Below, one piece after another: positions 1 to 10,521 of a DNA stretch of 64,000 nt (its first letter is position 1; every line of letters starts with the position of its first letter). A program made the position numbers and the translations under genes. The DNA comes from Falsochrobactrum tianjinense (GTDB taxonomy: Bacteria; Pseudomonadota; Alphaproteobacteria; Rhizobiales; Rhizobiaceae). The notes under the pieces are model-generated. The model had not been told where the DNA came from and made no database searches. It saw nothing but the letters and a program-made list of their open reading frames with translations. The stretch covers positions 134,223-198,222 of the forward strand of contig NZ_JAHRVA010000007.1 in assembly GCF_019100495.1 (NCBI RefSeq). Reading direction: 5' to 3'.

Positions 1-92
1 GGTCGCTCAGCAGGCATGGGGACGAGCACCGGCACCACCCTCGGAGAGAGTTCCGCGAACAGTCCAGAAATATCGTGCGAATCTTTCGACAT
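1..92 (-). CDS. priA: Primosomal protein N' (PriA), N-terminal fragment
   Basis: Only the first 30 codons are in the window; the gene continues past the left edge. The reading frame begins MSKDSHDISGLFAELSPR and runs into VPVLVPMPAER, which resembles the start of rhizobial PriA, the superfamily 2 helicase that restarts stalled replication forks. The gene reads leftwards, divergent from the transaldolase gene, with about 100 bases between the two starts. The identification rests on a short N-terminus and is therefore moderate. Confidence 0.6.
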   Translation of the reverse strand, partial: MSKDSHDISGLFAELSPRVVPVLVPMPAER

Positions 93-198
93 GACTGCGT
101 GACCTTGGCGCGGCTTTGCGCTAAAGAAAAGCCACCTTCCGGGATTTAAATGGATTTAACTCCCCTCACACCCGCGCTCATTATGGAGGAACGTTATT

Positions 199-852
199 AT
201 GAAGTTTTTCGTCGACACTGCGGACGTCAAGGAAATCCGCGAACTCAACGATCTTGGGCTGGTTGATGGCGTTACCACCAACCCTTCCCTTATCGCAAAG
301 TCGGGCCGTGATATTCTGGAAGTCACCAAGGAAATCTGCGGCATCGTCAAGGGCCCTGTCTCCGCCGAAGTGACTGCCACCGATTATGACGGCATGATCA
401 AGGAAGCCGCCGTGCTTTCCAAGCTCGCCGACAATATCTGCATCAAGGTGCCTCTCACCTTCGACGGCCTCAAGGCCTGCAAAAAGCTCAGCTCCGAAGG
501 CCTCAAGACCAATGTCACGCTTTGCTTCTCGGCCACTCAGGCGCTTCTCGCTGCCAAGGCTGGCGCGACCTTCATCTCGCCTTTCATCGGCCGCGTCGAT
601 GACATGGGCATCAACGGTATGGAACTGATCGCCGAAATCCGCACGATCTACGACAATTACGATTTCCGCACGGAAATCCTTGCCGCATCCATCCGCACGG
701 TAAACCACGTCAAGGAAGCAGCCCTTATCGGCGCCGACGTCGTGACCGTACCGCCGGCAACGCTAAAAGCCCTCGTCAAGCATCCGCTGACCGACAAAGG
801 ACTGGAAGCCTTCCTCGCCGACTGGGCGAAAACCGGCCAGAAGATCGCCTGA
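199..852 (+). CDS. tal: Transaldolase / fructose-6-phosphate aldolase family protein
   Basis: A 217-residue protein of the short TalC/FSA type. It moves a dihydroxyacetone unit between sugar phosphates in the non-oxidative pentose phosphate pathway, or cleaves fructose-6-phosphate. The N-terminal [10 protein letters not shown] strand, the TTNPSL motif at about residues 26-31 and the Schiff-base lysine in CIKVPLT (Lys83) are all present, and the length is normal for the subfamily. A GGAGG ribosome site lies about ten bases before the ATG. The gene stands alone and ends at a hairpin terminator. Whether it is mainly transaldolase or F6P aldolase cannot be told from the sequence alone. Confidence 0.92.
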   Translation: MKFFVDTADVKEIRELNDLGLVDGVTTNPSLIAKSGRDILEVTKEICGIVKGPVSAEVTATDYDGMIKEAAVLSKLADNICIKVPLTFDGLKACKKLSSEGLKTNVTLCFSATQALLAAKAGATFISPFIGRVDDMGINGMELIAEIRTIYDNYDFRTEILAASIRTVNHVKEAALIGADVVTVPPATLKALVKHPLTDKGLEAFLADWAKTGQKIA

Positions 853-874
853 TCCTCAGATCACAAGCTGAAAC

Positions 875-903
875 AAACGGCGGGTCATCGATCCGCCGTT
901 TTG
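875..903 (+). terminator. Rho-independent terminator after transaldolase gene
   Basis: Nine-base stem AAACGGCGG / CCGCCGTTT with a nine-base loop, followed by further T residues on the plus strand, 23 bases after the stop codon. Confidence 0.8.
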
Positions 904-919
904 CTGTTGTGCCAAAAAT

Positions 920-948
920 AAAAGGCGGCGCATGAAACGCCGCCTTTT
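920..948 (-). terminator. Terminator between convergent tal and lptE
   Basis: Eleven-base perfect stem AAAAGGCGGCG / CGCCGCCTTTT with a seven-base loop. The A-run on one side and T-run on the other allow it to act in both directions. It lies just after the lptE stop codon on the minus strand. Confidence 0.8.
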
Positions 949-969
949 CAATTCCAAAAGCTTATCTGC

Positions 970-1548
970 TCAGAGCTTTGAAAGCTTCATCGCCAGATCC
1001 AGATAGATCTGTTGCGCCAGCTCTTCCGCTGCCCGCTTTCGGGCATCCCGTTCAGCACGCAGATTAGCGAATTCCTGACGTGGACGGTCGAATGACGCCC
1101 CCACCGTGCGCGTGCCGGTCGTAAGCGGCTTGCCGTCCCTGTCGAACAGAACATAGTTCGAGGTTGCCTTCACGATACCCGCTGAAGGCCGCCCGGTGCG
1201 ATCTGTCCGATCGCCAATATCAACGCTGACTGCCGAAAGCGTGGACTGACCCAGGCCCAGACGGAGCCTGTAGGTCGGATTCGCCGGTTCGCCGGCCCCG
1301 CCGCCAAGCAGGAAGATCAGCCGATTGCGGACCTGCTGGCCGAACACGTCGCCCGCCGGATCGATTGCGACCGAGGCAAGCTTGCTGCGCATATCGGGTG
1401 CAACGCTGCCCCCGACCGTGCTTCCTGCACTGCCCGATGAATAGAGCGGCTGCACGGTGCAGCCTGCCATGAAAACAACCGCAGCAAAAGCCGCGATCAC
1501 GACGCGAAAGCGCCTGAAGGTGAAGGCGAGGCGATCAGGCAACGACAT
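970..1548 (-). CDS. lptE: LPS-assembly lipoprotein LptE (RlpB family)
   Basis: A 192-residue outer-membrane lipoprotein that would partner LptD in inserting lipopolysaccharide into the outer leaflet. A basic, hydrophobic signal sequence ends in the lipobox FMAGC, with the lipidated cysteine at residue 30, followed by the TVQPLY segment usual for this family. The start chosen (MSLPDRLAF) overlaps the end of leuS by 14 bases; a longer frame upstream only repeats leuS sequence. The leuS-lptE order is conserved in Rhizobiales. LptE is poorly conserved in sequence, so the call leans partly on the neighbour and the lipobox. Confidence 0.8.
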   Translation of the reverse strand: MSLPDRLAFTFRRFRVVIAAFAAVVFMAGCTVQPLYSSGSAGSTVGGSVAPDMRSKLASVAIDPAGDVFGQQVRNRLIFLLGGGAGEPANPTYRLRLGLGQSTLSAVSVDIGDRTDRTGRPSAGIVKATSNYVLFDRDGKPLTTGTRTVGASFDRPRQEFANLRAERDARKRAAEELAQQIYLDLAMKLSKL

Positions 1549-4168
1549 TGACGATCCTTTGCGGCACCACGATGATCTTTTTCGGCGTGCCCCCATTGAG
1601 CGCAGCCTTGACGAAGTCAAGTTCGAGCACCGCCTGCTGGATGCTAGCTTGATCAGCGTCGCGGGCGATTGTCAAATCCCCGCGCTTCTTTCCGTTGATC
1701 TGAACAGGCAAAACGATCTCGTTTTCCACGATCATCGCCGGGTCGAATGTTGGCCATGGCGCGCGCGCGACCAGCGTTTCCTTGCTCGCAATTGTGCCGC
1801 CCAGTTCGCTCACGCATTGTTCGGCCAGATGCGGCATCATCGGCGCAAGCATCAGCAGGAGCATTTCTGTCGCTTCGCGCAGCGCCGCCTTCAATCCGTC
1901 ATCGGCCTTGCCGGACGCTGCCTGCTGCAACGGCGTGGCAAGCGCATTCACCAGTTCGTAAAGCCGCGCCACGGCCCGGTTGAAAGCCAGCTTTTCAATA
2001 TCATCGCCAACCGCCTTGACGGCTTTGTGCGCGGTCTTGGAAATGGCCAGCGCTTCGCCTTCCCGACCGGCTTTCGGCGCAATGCCCTTGAGGGCCGGAG
2101 CCGTTTCCGAAATCAGGCGCCAGATGCGTTGCACGAAGCGGTGCGCACCTTCTGCACCGGCCTCGGTCCAGATCACGTCACGCTCAGGCGGGGAATCCGA
2201 AAGCATGAACCAGCGCGCCGTATCCGCGCCATAAGAAGCGATGATGTCGTCGGGATCGACCACGTTCTTCTTCGATTTCGACATTTTCTCGATCGAGCCG
2301 ATTTCGACCGGTGCACCACCCTCGATCAGCGTGGCGATACGCCTGCCGTCCTGTTCTTCGAGGCGTATATCGGCGGGAGCCACCCATTGGCCATCGGCCT
2401 TGTAGGTTTCGTGCACCACCATGCCCTGCGTGAACAGGCCCTTGAACGGCTCTTCAATACCGACATGACCGGCCACTTTCATGGCGCGGGTGAAAAAGCG
2501 CGAATAAAGCAGATGCAGGATCGCATGTTCGACGCCGCCAATATACTGATCGACCGGCAGCCAGTGATCCGCCGCCTTGCGGTCGGTCGGCTCATTTTCC
2601 CACGGCGCGGTGAAGCGCGTATAATACCACGACGAATCGACAAATGTGTCCATCGTATCGGTTTCGCGGCGCGCATCGCCACCGCATTTGGGACATTTGA
2701 CATGCCGCCATGTCGCATGGCGATCAAGCGGATTGCCGGGGCGGTCAAACTCCACATCATCCGGCAGCTTGACTGGCAGATCGGCGCGGGGCACCGGATT
2801 GACGCCGCAGCTTTCGCAATGAACCATCGGGATCGGACAGCCCCAGTAGCGCTGGCGCGAAATACCCCAGTCGCGCAGGCGGAACTGCACCTTGCGCACT
2901 GCTTGCGAACGTCCGTCCAGATCGGCCTTTTCCAGACGATCCGCCACTTCATTGAAAGCCGCTTCCGGCGTCATGCCATCGAGGAAGCGCGAATTCACCA
3001 TCACGCCATCATCGGTATAGGCCGTCTCGCCAATGGCAAAACTTGCCGCATCCTCGCCCTTGGGCAGCACTACCGGCACAACCGGCAGGCCGTATTTATT
3101 GGCGAATTCCAGATCGCGCTGATCATGGCCGGGACAACCGAAAACAGCCCCCGTGCCATATTCCATCAGCACGAAATTGGCGACATAGAGTGGCAATTCC
3201 CAGTTCTCATCGAACGGATGCCTGACCTTGACGCCGGTATCTATGCCCTTCTTTTCGGCGGTTTCAAGAGCCGCCAGCGAGGTGCCCGCATGGTGGCATT
3301 CGTCGATGAAGCCGGACAGCTTGGCATTGTTCTTCGCCAGCTTCTTCGCCAGTGGATGATCGGCAGCAATGGCCACGAAGGATGCGCCAAACAGCGTATC
3401 GGGGCGGGTCGTATAGACCTCGACTTCCGAAAACCCTTCCGGCGTAGTAGCGCTATCGAGCGCAAAACGGACCTGCAAGCCTTCCGACTTGCCGATCCAG
3501 TTTTTCTGCATGAGGCGGACCTTGTCCGGCCATTGGTCGAGCGTATCGAGACCGGCCAGCAATTCCTCGCTGAAATCGGTGATCTTGAAGAACCATTGCG
3601 TCAGCTCGCGCTGTTCCACCAGCGCACCCGAACGCCAGCCGCGCCCATCCACCACCTGTTCATTGGCCAGTACGGTGTTGTCCACCGGATCCCAGTTGAC
3701 CTTCGAGGTCTTGCGCGTCACCAGGCCCTTTTCATAAAGGTCGATGAACAGCATCTGCTGGCGGTGATAATAGTCGACATCGCAGGTCGCGAATTCACGC
3801 GTCCAGTCGAGCGACAGGCCCATGGATTTGAGCTGGCGCTTCATCGTGGCGATGTTCTGATAGGTCCATTCCTTCGGATGCACCTTGTTCTGCATCGCAG
3901 CATTTTCCGCAGGCATGCCGAACGCATCCCACCCCATCGGGTGCAGAACGTTGAAACCTCTGGCGCGCTTGTAACGGGCCACCACATCGCCCATCGCATA
4001 ATTGCGCACATGGCCCATGTGAATGCGCCCCGACGGATAGGGGAACATTTCGAGCACATAATATTTCTCGCGCGGATCGCTATTGTCCGTCTCGAAAGTC
4101 CGGTTTTCTTCCCAGATTTTCTGCCAATGAGCTTCCGCCACGCGCGGATTATAACGTTCGGCTGCCAT
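1535..4168 (-). CDS. leuS: Leucyl-tRNA synthetase
   Basis: An 877-residue class I aminoacyl-tRNA synthetase that charges tRNA-Leu. The HIGH-type motif (HMGHVRNY near residue 50) and the KMSKS motif ([10 protein letters not shown], about residue 620) are both intact, with the large editing domain inserted between them and a C-terminal anticodon-binding region. The start is placed at [10 protein letters not shown]; the 22 codons upstream have no family resemblance. It is the first gene of a leuS-lptE unit and is divergent from the PLP-protein gene on the other side. Confidence 0.97.
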   Translation of the reverse strand: MAAERYNPRVAEAHWQKIWEENRTFETDNSDPREKYYVLEMFPYPSGRIHMGHVRNYAMGDVVARYKRARGFNVLHPMGWDAFGMPAENAAMQNKVHPKEWTYQNIATMKRQLKSMGLSLDWTREFATCDVDYYHRQQMLFIDLYEKGLVTRKTSKVNWDPVDNTVLANEQVVDGRGWRSGALVEQRELTQWFFKITDFSEELLAGLDTLDQWPDKVRLMQKNWIGKSEGLQVRFALDSATTPEGFSEVEVYTTRPDTLFGASFVAIAADHPLAKKLAKNNAKLSGFIDECHHAGTSLAALETAEKKGIDTGVKVRHPFDENWELPLYVANFVLMEYGTGAVFGCPGHDQRDLEFANKYGLPVVPVVLPKGEDAASFAIGETAYTDDGVMVNSRFLDGMTPEAAFNEVADRLEKADLDGRSQAVRKVQFRLRDWGISRQRYWGCPIPMVHCESCGVNPVPRADLPVKLPDDVEFDRPGNPLDRHATWRHVKCPKCGGDARRETDTMDTFVDSSWYYTRFTAPWENEPTDRKAADHWLPVDQYIGGVEHAILHLLYSRFFTRAMKVAGHVGIEEPFKGLFTQGMVVHETYKADGQWVAPADIRLEEQDGRRIATLIEGGAPVEIGSIEKMSKSKKNVVDPDDIIASYGADTARWFMLSDSPPERDVIWTEAGAEGAHRFVQRIWRLISETAPALKGIAPKAGREGEALAISKTAHKAVKAVGDDIEKLAFNRAVARLYELVNALATPLQQAASGKADDGLKAALREATEMLLLMLAPMMPHLAEQCVSELGGTIASKETLVARAPWPTFDPAMIVENEIVLPVQINGKKRGDLTIARDADQASIQQAVLELDFVKAALNGGTPKKIIVVPQRIVNVVA

Positions 4169-4289
4169 GAGCGTGTTTACTCGTATGAAGATGATACATA
4201 GAAAGAGTCGTAATTTACCGGCGACCTTCACCACGTATTGGCGAAAGCGTCAACCTTTTGCGCATGAAAAGCCTGAAAGCGAGAGTTCC

Positions 4290-4970
4290 ATGTCTGATAT
4301 TGTAACGAACCTGAATTTGGTCAAAGGCCAGATCGCCAATGCCGAAAAAGAAGCGCGTCGCGATAAAGGTTCGGTAACGCTCGTTGCAGTCTCCAAAACA
4401 TTCGATGCGGAGGAAATCAGCCCGGCGCTGGATGCCGGCCACCGTATCTTTGGCGAAAACCGCGTGCAGGAAGCGCAGGGAAAATGGCCTCAACTGCGTG
4501 AGCGCTATTCCGGCATCGAACTGCATCTCATCGGCCCACTGCAATCCAACAAGGCTGCCGACGCGGTTGCATTATTCGATGTGATTGAAACGGTGGATCG
4601 CGAAAAGATCGCAGCCGCCATCGCAGCCGAAATCAGAAAACAGAACCGCGCGCCCAAACTCTATGTGCAGGTCAATACCGGACTTGAGCCGCAAAAGGCC
4701 GGGATCGAACCGAAGGACGCCCTTGCATTTGTCGAGCGCTGCCGCAAGGAACACGGCCTTGAGATCGAGGGGCTGATGTGCATTCCACCTGCCGATGAAA
4801 ATCCGGGGCCACACTTCGCGCTTCTGGAAAAGCTTGCCCGCGAAGCAGGCGTCGAAAAACTTTCAATGGGCATGTCGGGCGATTATGAAACGGCAATCGG
4901 CTTCGGCGCGACATCCGTGCGCGTAGGCTCGGCCATTTTTGGCGGGCGCGACTATTACGCGCCAGCCTGA
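4290..4970 (+). CDS. YggS/PLPBP family pyridoxal-phosphate homeostasis protein
   Basis: A 226-residue member of the YggS/PROSC family, which holds PLP on a lysine and is thought to buffer the cofactor and affect amino-acid balance. The PLP lysine lies in VAVSKTF (about residue 35), followed by FGENRVQE, HLIGPLQSNK and the C-terminal MSGDYE and GSAIFGGR motifs. The start is set at MSDIVTNLN because upstream codons resemble leader sequence only. It is divergently transcribed from leuS. Confidence 0.93.
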   Translation: MSDIVTNLNLVKGQIANAEKEARRDKGSVTLVAVSKTFDAEEISPALDAGHRIFGENRVQEAQGKWPQLRERYSGIELHLIGPLQSNKAADAVALFDVIETVDREKIAAAIAAEIRKQNRAPKLYVQVNTGLEPQKAGIEPKDALAFVERCRKEHGLEIEGLMCIPPADENPGPHFALLEKLAREAGVEKLSMGMSGDYETAIGFGATSVRVGSAIFGGRDYYAPA

Positions 4971-4983
4971 ATGCATTTAACGT

Positions 4984-5271
4984 CTAATGCATCACGATCT
5001 CGCCGCGTGCATTGCGCCAGTCCGATGGACCAAGCAGGCGGCAATGCGCATAGCTGACCGAATGCAGAGGCCCATCGATTTCCCGCTGCCAGAATTCAAT
5101 GAAATGATTGAGCATCGGAAAGTCGGGCGCGACATCGTAATCCTGCCAGACGTAAAGCTGGAGCAAATGCGGATGATCCGGCATATGATAGAAGATCTTC
5201 GCCGTTGTCAGGCCATAGCCGGCGAGTTGCAATTCGAAAGCTGTCTTCGAATTAAAAGCGGTCGTCGTCAT
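4984..5271 (-). CDS. usg: Usg family protein
   Basis: A 95-residue protein of the Usg family, a small alphaproteobacterial group of unknown biochemical role. The conserved LAGYGLTTAKIFYHMPDHP and LQLYVWQDYDVAPDFP stretches and the later FWQREIDGPLHSV are clear. A GGGGAAA ribosome site precedes the ATG. It converges on the YggS-type gene, with 13 bases between the stop codons. Confidence 0.85.
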   Translation of the reverse strand: MTTTAFNSKTAFELQLAGYGLTTAKIFYHMPDHPHLLQLYVWQDYDVAPDFPMLNHFIEFWQREIDGPLHSVSYAHCRLLGPSDWRNARGEIVMH

Positions 5272-5549
5272 GGCGATTTCCCCTTTTCATAAAGAGCCTG
5301 TTGTAGACTCATTATGACAGATAATTGCTGAGATTGGTTTTTAAATAGTAAAAACAATATGTTAGCATCAATTGAATTGGAGTGCTGCCAGCCCATTCAT
5401 TTTTTATGCTGCGTCACTGTGGACCATAGGACATTCCATTGTCTAATTTACCTTATCGAATATGAACTGTAGATGAGTCTGGCGACGGCCATGCCCTGAT
5501 GCATGCTGTCGATTGCGGCGGGAGGATCGCCGGACGTTAGGAGGATTTT

Positions 5550-7505
5550 ATGTCGGACAAGCTTTACCCGGTGCTGGCCGAGGCAAAGAAGAACACGCTC
5601 ATTGACAATGCGACCTATCTTGAATGGTATGAGGAGAGCGTGACCGACCCCGATGGCTTCTGGGCCAAGCACGGCCGACGCATTGACTGGTTCAAGCCCT
5701 TCACCAAGGTCAAGAACACCAGTTTCGACGGCGATATATCGATTAAATGGTATGAAGACGGTATCACCAACGTCTCGTATAATTGCATCGACCGTCATCT
5801 CAAGAGCCGCGGCGATCAGGTTGCCATTATCTGGGAAGGCGACAATCCCTATATCGACAAGAAGATCACCTATCGCGAGCTTTACGAAAATGTCTGCCGC
5901 ATGGCGAATGTTCTCAAAAAGCATGGTGTCAGGAAAGGCGATCGCGTCACCATCTATCTGCCGATGATCCCGGAAGCTGCTTATGCGATGCTCGCCTGCG
6001 CCCGGATCGGCGCAGTGCATTCGGTCGTCTTCGCTGGTTTCTCGCCGGAAGCACTGGCAGGTCGCATCGTTGATTGCGAATCCACCTTCGTCATCACCGC
6101 CGATGAAGGTGTGCGCGGCGGCAAGCCTGTTTCTCTCAAGGAAAATACCGACACCGCCATTGATATTGCCGCCAAGCAGTATGTGATGGTCAACAAGGTT
6201 CTGGTCGTGCGCCGCACCGGCGGCAAGGTCAGTTGGGGTCCGGGCCGCGACATCTGGTATCATCAGGAAGTCGCAAGCGTTGAGCCGCATTGCGAGCCCG
6301 AACCGATGAATGCGGAAGACCCGCTTTTCATTCTTTATACTTCCGGTTCCACCGGCAAACCGAAAGGCGTGCTGCATACCACAGCAGGCTATCTCGTCTA
6401 CACCTCGATGACGCATCAATATGTCTTCGACTATCATGACGGCGACATCTACTGGTGCACGGCGGATGTGGGCTGGGTAACGGGCCACTCCTATATCGTC
6501 TATGGACCGCTTGCCAATGGCGCGACCACGCTGATGTTTGAAGGCGTGCCGAATTTCCCCGATCAGGGTCGTTTCTGGGAAGTGATCGACAAACATCACG
6601 TCAATATTTTCTATACCGCCCCGACCGCGCTGCGCTCGCTCATGGGTGCGGGCGACGAGTTCGTCACCCGCTCTTCGCGCTCGTCCCTGCGGCTGCTCGG
6701 CTCCGTCGGCGAGCCGATCAATCCGGAAGCCTGGGAATGGTATTACCACGTCGTGGGCGACCAGAAATCACCAATTGTCGATACGTGGTGGCAGACGGAA
6801 AATGGTGGCATTCTCATCACGCCGCTACCGGGTGCAACCGACCTCAAGCCGGGTTCCGCCACACGTCCGTTCTTCGGTGTCAAGCCGGTTCTGGTAGACA
6901 ATGAAGGCACGGTACTGGAGGGCGTAGCCGACGGCAATCTTTGCATTTCCGATAGCTGGCCGGGCCAGATGCGCACCGTCTATGGCGATCATGCGCGTTT
7001 CATCGAAACCTATTTCTCCACCTATAAGGGGATGTATTTTTCCGGTGATGGCTGCCGCCGCGACGAGGACGGCTATTACTGGATCACCGGTCGCGTCGAT
7101 GATGTGCTCAATATTTCCGGCCATCGCATGGGCACGGCGGAAATCGAATCGGCGCTCGTCTCGCATCATTCGGTGTCGGAAGCTGCCGTGGTCGGCTACC
7201 CGCACCCGATCAAGGGGCAAGGCATTTATTGCTACGTCACACTGATGACCGGCGCGGAAGATCAGAACCCCGATGAATTGCGCAAGGAGCTGGTAAGCCA
7301 TGTACGCAAGGAAATCGGCCCCATCGCCACGCCCGACAAGATTCAGTTTGCGCCGGGCCTGCCCAAGACCCGCTCGGGCAAGATCATGCGCCGTATCCTG
7401 CGCAAGATCGCCGAAGATGATTTTGGCGCGCTGGGCGACACCTCGACGCTCGCCGATCCGGGCGTCGTGGACGATCTGATCGAAAACCGGCAGAATAAGA
7501 AATAA
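5550..7505 (+). CDS. acs: Acetyl-CoA synthetase
   Basis: A 651-residue AMP-forming ligase that makes acetyl-CoA from acetate, ATP and CoA. The P-loop-like [12 protein letters not shown] motif (about residues 263-274), the WWQTE motif and the C-terminal [11 protein letters not shown] motif are all present. The lysine in this last motif, near residue 610, is the one usually controlled by reversible acetylation. The length is exactly typical. An AGGAGG ribosome site lies seven bases before the ATG. The gene is monocistronic and ends at a strong hairpin. Confidence 0.97.
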   Translation: MSDKLYPVLAEAKKNTLIDNATYLEWYEESVTDPDGFWAKHGRRIDWFKPFTKVKNTSFDGDISIKWYEDGITNVSYNCIDRHLKSRGDQVAIIWEGDNPYIDKKITYRELYENVCRMANVLKKHGVRKGDRVTIYLPMIPEAAYAMLACARIGAVHSVVFAGFSPEALAGRIVDCESTFVITADEGVRGGKPVSLKENTDTAIDIAAKQYVMVNKVLVVRRTGGKVSWGPGRDIWYHQEVASVEPHCEPEPMNAEDPLFILYTSGSTGKPKGVLHTTAGYLVYTSMTHQYVFDYHDGDIYWCTADVGWVTGHSYIVYGPLANGATTLMFEGVPNFPDQGRFWEVIDKHHVNIFYTAPTALRSLMGAGDEFVTRSSRSSLRLLGSVGEPINPEAWEWYYHVVGDQKSPIVDTWWQTENGGILITPLPGATDLKPGSATRPFFGVKPVLVDNEGTVLEGVADGNLCISDSWPGQMRTVYGDHARFIETYFSTYKGMYFSGDGCRRDEDGYYWITGRVDDVLNISGHRMGTAEIESALVSHHSVSEAAVVGYPHPIKGQGIYCYVTLMTGAEDQNPDELRKELVSHVRKEIGPIATPDKIQFAPGLPKTRSGKIMRRILRKIAEDDFGALGDTSTLADPGVVDDLIENRQNKK

Positions 7506-7509
7506 CCAA

Positions 7510-7544
7510 TGGAAAGGCCGGGAAATTCCCGGCCTTTCCATTTA
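7510..7544 (+). terminator. Hairpin terminator after acs
   Basis: A 15-base perfect stem TGGAAAGGCCGGGAA / TTCCCGGCCTTTCCA with almost no loop, followed by TTTAAT. It starts five bases after the acs stop codon. Confidence 0.75.
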
Positions 7545-7624
7545 ATCTTGTAAACATGAGCACCTGATTTTATGAGATTTTGCTCCCGCGCGATTTGCAG
7601 GCCGGAGCGAGAAATATCCCAAAT

Positions 7625-7843
7625 TCAAAAATCGATGGTGCGTCCCTTGATTTCCCAGTCGCCAAAACGGGCCGGATCCTTGCCGCCACGCCCGCCAATT
7701 TCCCGCGGCGCTTGCGCTTCCTTTTCGGCAGCGCGGCGCGCTTCGGCTTCCTTCAGCGCGCGCTGGGCAGCAGGTGGCAAACCCTCAAACACCCCTATTT
7801 CGGTAATTTGCATATTTTCAGTTGCGTTCGGTTTTTCGGTCAT
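7625..7843 (-). CDS. DUF1674 / SDHAF4-like succinate dehydrogenase assembly factor
   Basis: A 72-residue protein with a charged, alanine-rich middle and the family signature EIGGRGGKDPARFGDWEIKG ending in IDF at the C-terminus. Eukaryotic relatives (SDHAF4/Sdh8) protect the flavinylated SdhA subunit during succinate dehydrogenase assembly. The bacterial role is inferred from that. It lies on the minus strand between acs and htpX, convergent with acs. Confidence 0.85.
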   Translation of the reverse strand: MTEKPNATENMQITEIGVFEGLPPAAQRALKEAEARRAAEKEAQAPREIGGRGGKDPARFGDWEIKGRTIDF

Positions 7844-7979
7844 CAGTCACGATTCCAGTTCGCTGCTTAAGCTTCGAATATTGAAGCTTGGGCTATTTAT
7901 ACCCATCATATAGGCAGAAAGGCACGCGGCGCAAAACCCGATTCTGGTCATGCACCGTCACATTTGGAGACCGCCACGG

Positions 7980-8951
7980 ATGAATATGACGAAAACAGCC
8001 ATGCTGATCGCCCTCATGACGGTGATGTTCATGAGCATCGGCTATTTGTTGGGCGGCGGTGGCGGCATGATGATCGCGCTCTTAATCGCCGTCGCCATGA
8101 ACCTGTTCAGCTACTGGAACTCCGACAAGATGGTGTTGCGCATGTACAATGCGCAGGAAGCAGACGAGCGCACAGCGCCCGAATATTTTCGCATCGTGCA
8201 GGGCCTCGCCGCCAATGCCGGTCTGCCGACGCCAAAGATTTATATCATCCATGAGGACCAGCCGAACGCTTTCGCCACAGGGCGCAATCCGGAAAACGCT
8301 GCCGTTGCAGCCACGACCGGCCTTCTCCAGCGTCTGACGCCGGAAGAAGTCGCGGGCGTTATGGCTCACGAACTGGCGCATGTGCAAAACCGCGACACGC
8401 TGACCATGACCATTGTGGCGACACTGGCGGGTGCGATTTCCATGCTCGGCAATTTTGCTTTCTTCCTCGGCGGCAATCGCGAGAACGGCAATGGCATTAT
8501 CGGCATTATCGGCACGATCCTCGCCATGATCGTCGCGCCTTTTGCCGCCATGATCGTACAGATGGCCGTCAGCCGTACCCGCGAATACGCTGCAGACAAA
8601 CGCGGCGCGGAAATCTGCGGCAACCCGCTCTGGCTCTCATCTGCGCTCAACAAGATCGCGCGCAGCGCAAAAGCCATCCCCAATGAGGAAGCCGAACACA
8701 ATCCGGCGACCGCCCATATGTTCATCATCAACCCGTTGAGCGGGCGCGGTGCCGATAGTCTCTTCTCAACCCACCCCGACACCGACAACCGCATCGCCGC
8801 CCTTGAGCAGATGGCCACGCAGATGGGCATCCGGTCAGCGGGCCGGTCAGCAGACATGCGCGCGGCCCCTTCCCAAAGTAGCGGTCCTTGGGGTAATGCT
8901 GGCGGCAACGACTCTAGCGGCAGTTCCGGTTTCCGGGGGCCGTGGTCCTAA
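7980..8951 (+). CDS. htpX: Membrane zinc protease HtpX
   Basis: A 323-residue M48 metalloprotease of the inner membrane that degrades misfolded membrane proteins. Two N-terminal membrane segments (about residues 5-22 and 27-45) precede the zinc motif HELAH at residues 130-134. Two further hydrophobic stretches follow, then the downstream zinc-ligand region [10 protein letters not shown]. The start at MNMTKTAML matches the usual N-terminus; the frame is open ten codons further up without family resemblance. A glycine/serine-rich tail closes the protein. It is followed after 15 bases by rsmB. Confidence 0.94.
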   Translation: MNMTKTAMLIALMTVMFMSIGYLLGGGGGMMIALLIAVAMNLFSYWNSDKMVLRMYNAQEADERTAPEYFRIVQGLAANAGLPTPKIYIIHEDQPNAFATGRNPENAAVAATTGLLQRLTPEEVAGVMAHELAHVQNRDTLTMTIVATLAGAISMLGNFAFFLGGNRENGNGIIGIIGTILAMIVAPFAAMIVQMAVSRTREYAADKRGAEICGNPLWLSSALNKIARSAKAIPNEEAEHNPATAHMFIINPLSGRGADSLFSTHPDTDNRIAALEQMATQMGIRSAGRSADMRAAPSQSSGPWGNAGGNDSSGSSGFRGPWS

Positions 8952-8966
8952 CCAAGAAGAAAAACA

Positions 8967-10349
8967 TTGAGTGAAGCAAAGCCCGCGCAAAAGCGCGGAA
9001 ACGATAAGCCGCAAATTGCAAGCCGCCCCGGTTTGGCCGCGCGTCAATGCGCAGCCCGCCTTCTGGGCGCGGTGATCGAAAAGAGGACCTCGCTCGACGG
9101 CCTGACCGATAATAGCAACGGTCATCCGCAATATCTGGCGCTGGAGCCGCGCGACCGCGCGCTGGTTCGCGCCATTCTTGGTTCCGCCCTGCGCAATCGC
9201 GGTGCTATCGAACGCGCCATATCAAAACGCCTCGACCGGCCCTTGCCGGAGAACGCCGTCGCGCTCAAACATCTTCTTCATGTCGCGGTCGCGCAGATTT
9301 TCTATCTCGACCTGCCCGATCATTCGGCAGTTGATCTGGCGGTGGAAGCAGCCGGTGCCGACCCACGCAACCGCAAATATGCGGGCCTCGTCAATGCGCT
9401 TCTGCGGCGGCTTTCGCGCAACAAGGAGCGCGCGCTTGCCCATACGCTCCAACTGGAAACTAATGTACCGGAATGGTTTTCAACGAGTATTAAGGAAGCC
9501 TATGGCACGGAGAAGTCTGCGGCCATTTTTGCCATGCATGCTTACGAGCCACCCATCGATTTCACTGTGAGAGGCGATCCGAAACTCTGGGCCGAAAAGC
9601 TTGGCGGCGTGGTGCTTCCCAACGGCTCGGTGCGCCTTGAAACTGTGGAAGGCATACTCACGGAACTCCCCGGCTTCGCGGAAGGCGAATGGTGGGTGCA
9701 GGACGTCGCAGCCAGCCTGCCGGCCCGATTGATGGGCAACATCAGGGACAAGCGCGTGGCCGATCTTTGCGCCGCCCCCGGCGGCAAGACGGCGCAACTT
9801 GCGCTTCAGGGCGCTAAGGTGACGGCGCTCGATCTGTCCGAAAACCGGCTGAAACGGCTTCAGGGCAATCTCGAGCGGCTGGGCTTTAACGCAGAAACCA
9901 TCGCGATAAACCTCCTCGATTATAAGCCGGTTAATCTTTTTGACGCAGTGCTACTCGATGCGCCCTGCTCCTCGACCGGCACGGTACGCCGCCATCCTGA
10001 TGTGCCATGGACAAAGACGCCCGCCGATATCGATAAGCTGGCTAATCTTCAGGCAAAACTGCTGGCTCACGCGGCAACATTGGTCAATCCCGGCGGCTTA
10101 ATCGTCTTTTCCAATTGCTCACTGCATCCGGAGGAAGGCGAGTTGGTGGCCCAGGCTGCTGCGGAGAACCCCCTGCTGGAATCTTGCCCGATCACGCCGG
10201 CGGACTGCCCCGGTCTGGAAGGCCTGATTACGCCAGAAGGTTTCTTGCGCTCGACTCCTGCCGACCTACCCGCCGAGTGCTTCGATGGCAATCCGCGCTT
10301 GGCTGGCATGGATGGTTTCTTCGCCGCACGGTTCAAACGGCGCTCATAA
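8967..10349 (+). CDS. rsmB: 16S rRNA m5C967 methyltransferase (RsmB/Sun family)
   Basis: A 460-residue RNA methyltransferase. The N-terminal part (about 25-160) is a NusB-like RNA-binding domain. The C-terminal Rossmann domain carries the SAM-binding LCAAPGGKTAQ motif and the two cysteine motifs DAPCSSTGT and NCSLHPEEGE used for cytosine-5 methylation. Translation probably starts at a TTG, preceded by AAGAAGA, 15 bases after htpX, so the two are likely co-transcribed. Confidence 0.9.
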   Translation: MSEAKPAQKRGNDKPQIASRPGLAARQCAARLLGAVIEKRTSLDGLTDNSNGHPQYLALEPRDRALVRAILGSALRNRGAIERAISKRLDRPLPENAVALKHLLHVAVAQIFYLDLPDHSAVDLAVEAAGADPRNRKYAGLVNALLRRLSRNKERALAHTLQLETNVPEWFSTSIKEAYGTEKSAAIFAMHAYEPPIDFTVRGDPKLWAEKLGGVVLPNGSVRLETVEGILTELPGFAEGEWWVQDVAASLPARLMGNIRDKRVADLCAAPGGKTAQLALQGAKVTALDLSENRLKRLQGNLERLGFNAETIAINLLDYKPVNLFDAVLLDAPCSSTGTVRRHPDVPWTKTPADIDKLANLQAKLLAHAATLVNPGGLIVFSNCSLHPEEGELVAQAAAENPLLESCPITPADCPGLEGLITPEGFLRSTPADLPAECFDGNPRLAGMDGFFAARFKRRS

Positions 10350-10421
10350 GTCCAAAAAATCGCTAAATTTGCCGTATCAAGTGCCCTGCACCCGGTATGG
10401 TTAACACTCGATTCACCATTA

Positions 10422-10435
10422 TATACAATTGTATA
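10422..10435. promoter_or_regulatory. Perfect 14-bp palindrome, possible operator
   Basis: TATACAATTGTATA is a perfect inverted repeat in the 172-base gap between rsmB and the heparinase-like gene. Palindromes of this shape are commonly bound by dimeric repressors such as GntR-type proteins. No regulator gene is adjacent, so the binder is unknown. Confidence 0.35.
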
Positions 10436-10438
10436 AAA

Positions 10439-10480
10439 GCATGATTCCGGAGAGCGAACCCTGCTTTCGGAAAATCATGC
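10439..10480. repeat. Imperfect intergenic palindrome (GCATGATTCCG ... CGGAAAATCATGC)
   Basis: The outer arms GCATGATT and AATCATGC pair, with inner TCCG/CGGA. The layout (outer arm, CCGAAAA-like inner arm, short variable centre) resembles the element at 13985-14027, so the two may belong to one family of small dispersed repeats known from Rhizobiales intergenic regions. Confidence 0.5.
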
Positions 10481-10521
10481 CCTGTAAAGGAAGTCGGGCT
10501 TGTTATTTGGCCCTCAAAAGA

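Noticed and set aside
1457-4201. Long plus-strand open frame of 914 codons
   Set aside because: It lies wholly antisense to leuS and lptE, whose motifs are certain; the product is rich in His and Arg with no family likeness. It is a shadow frame of GC-rich coding DNA.
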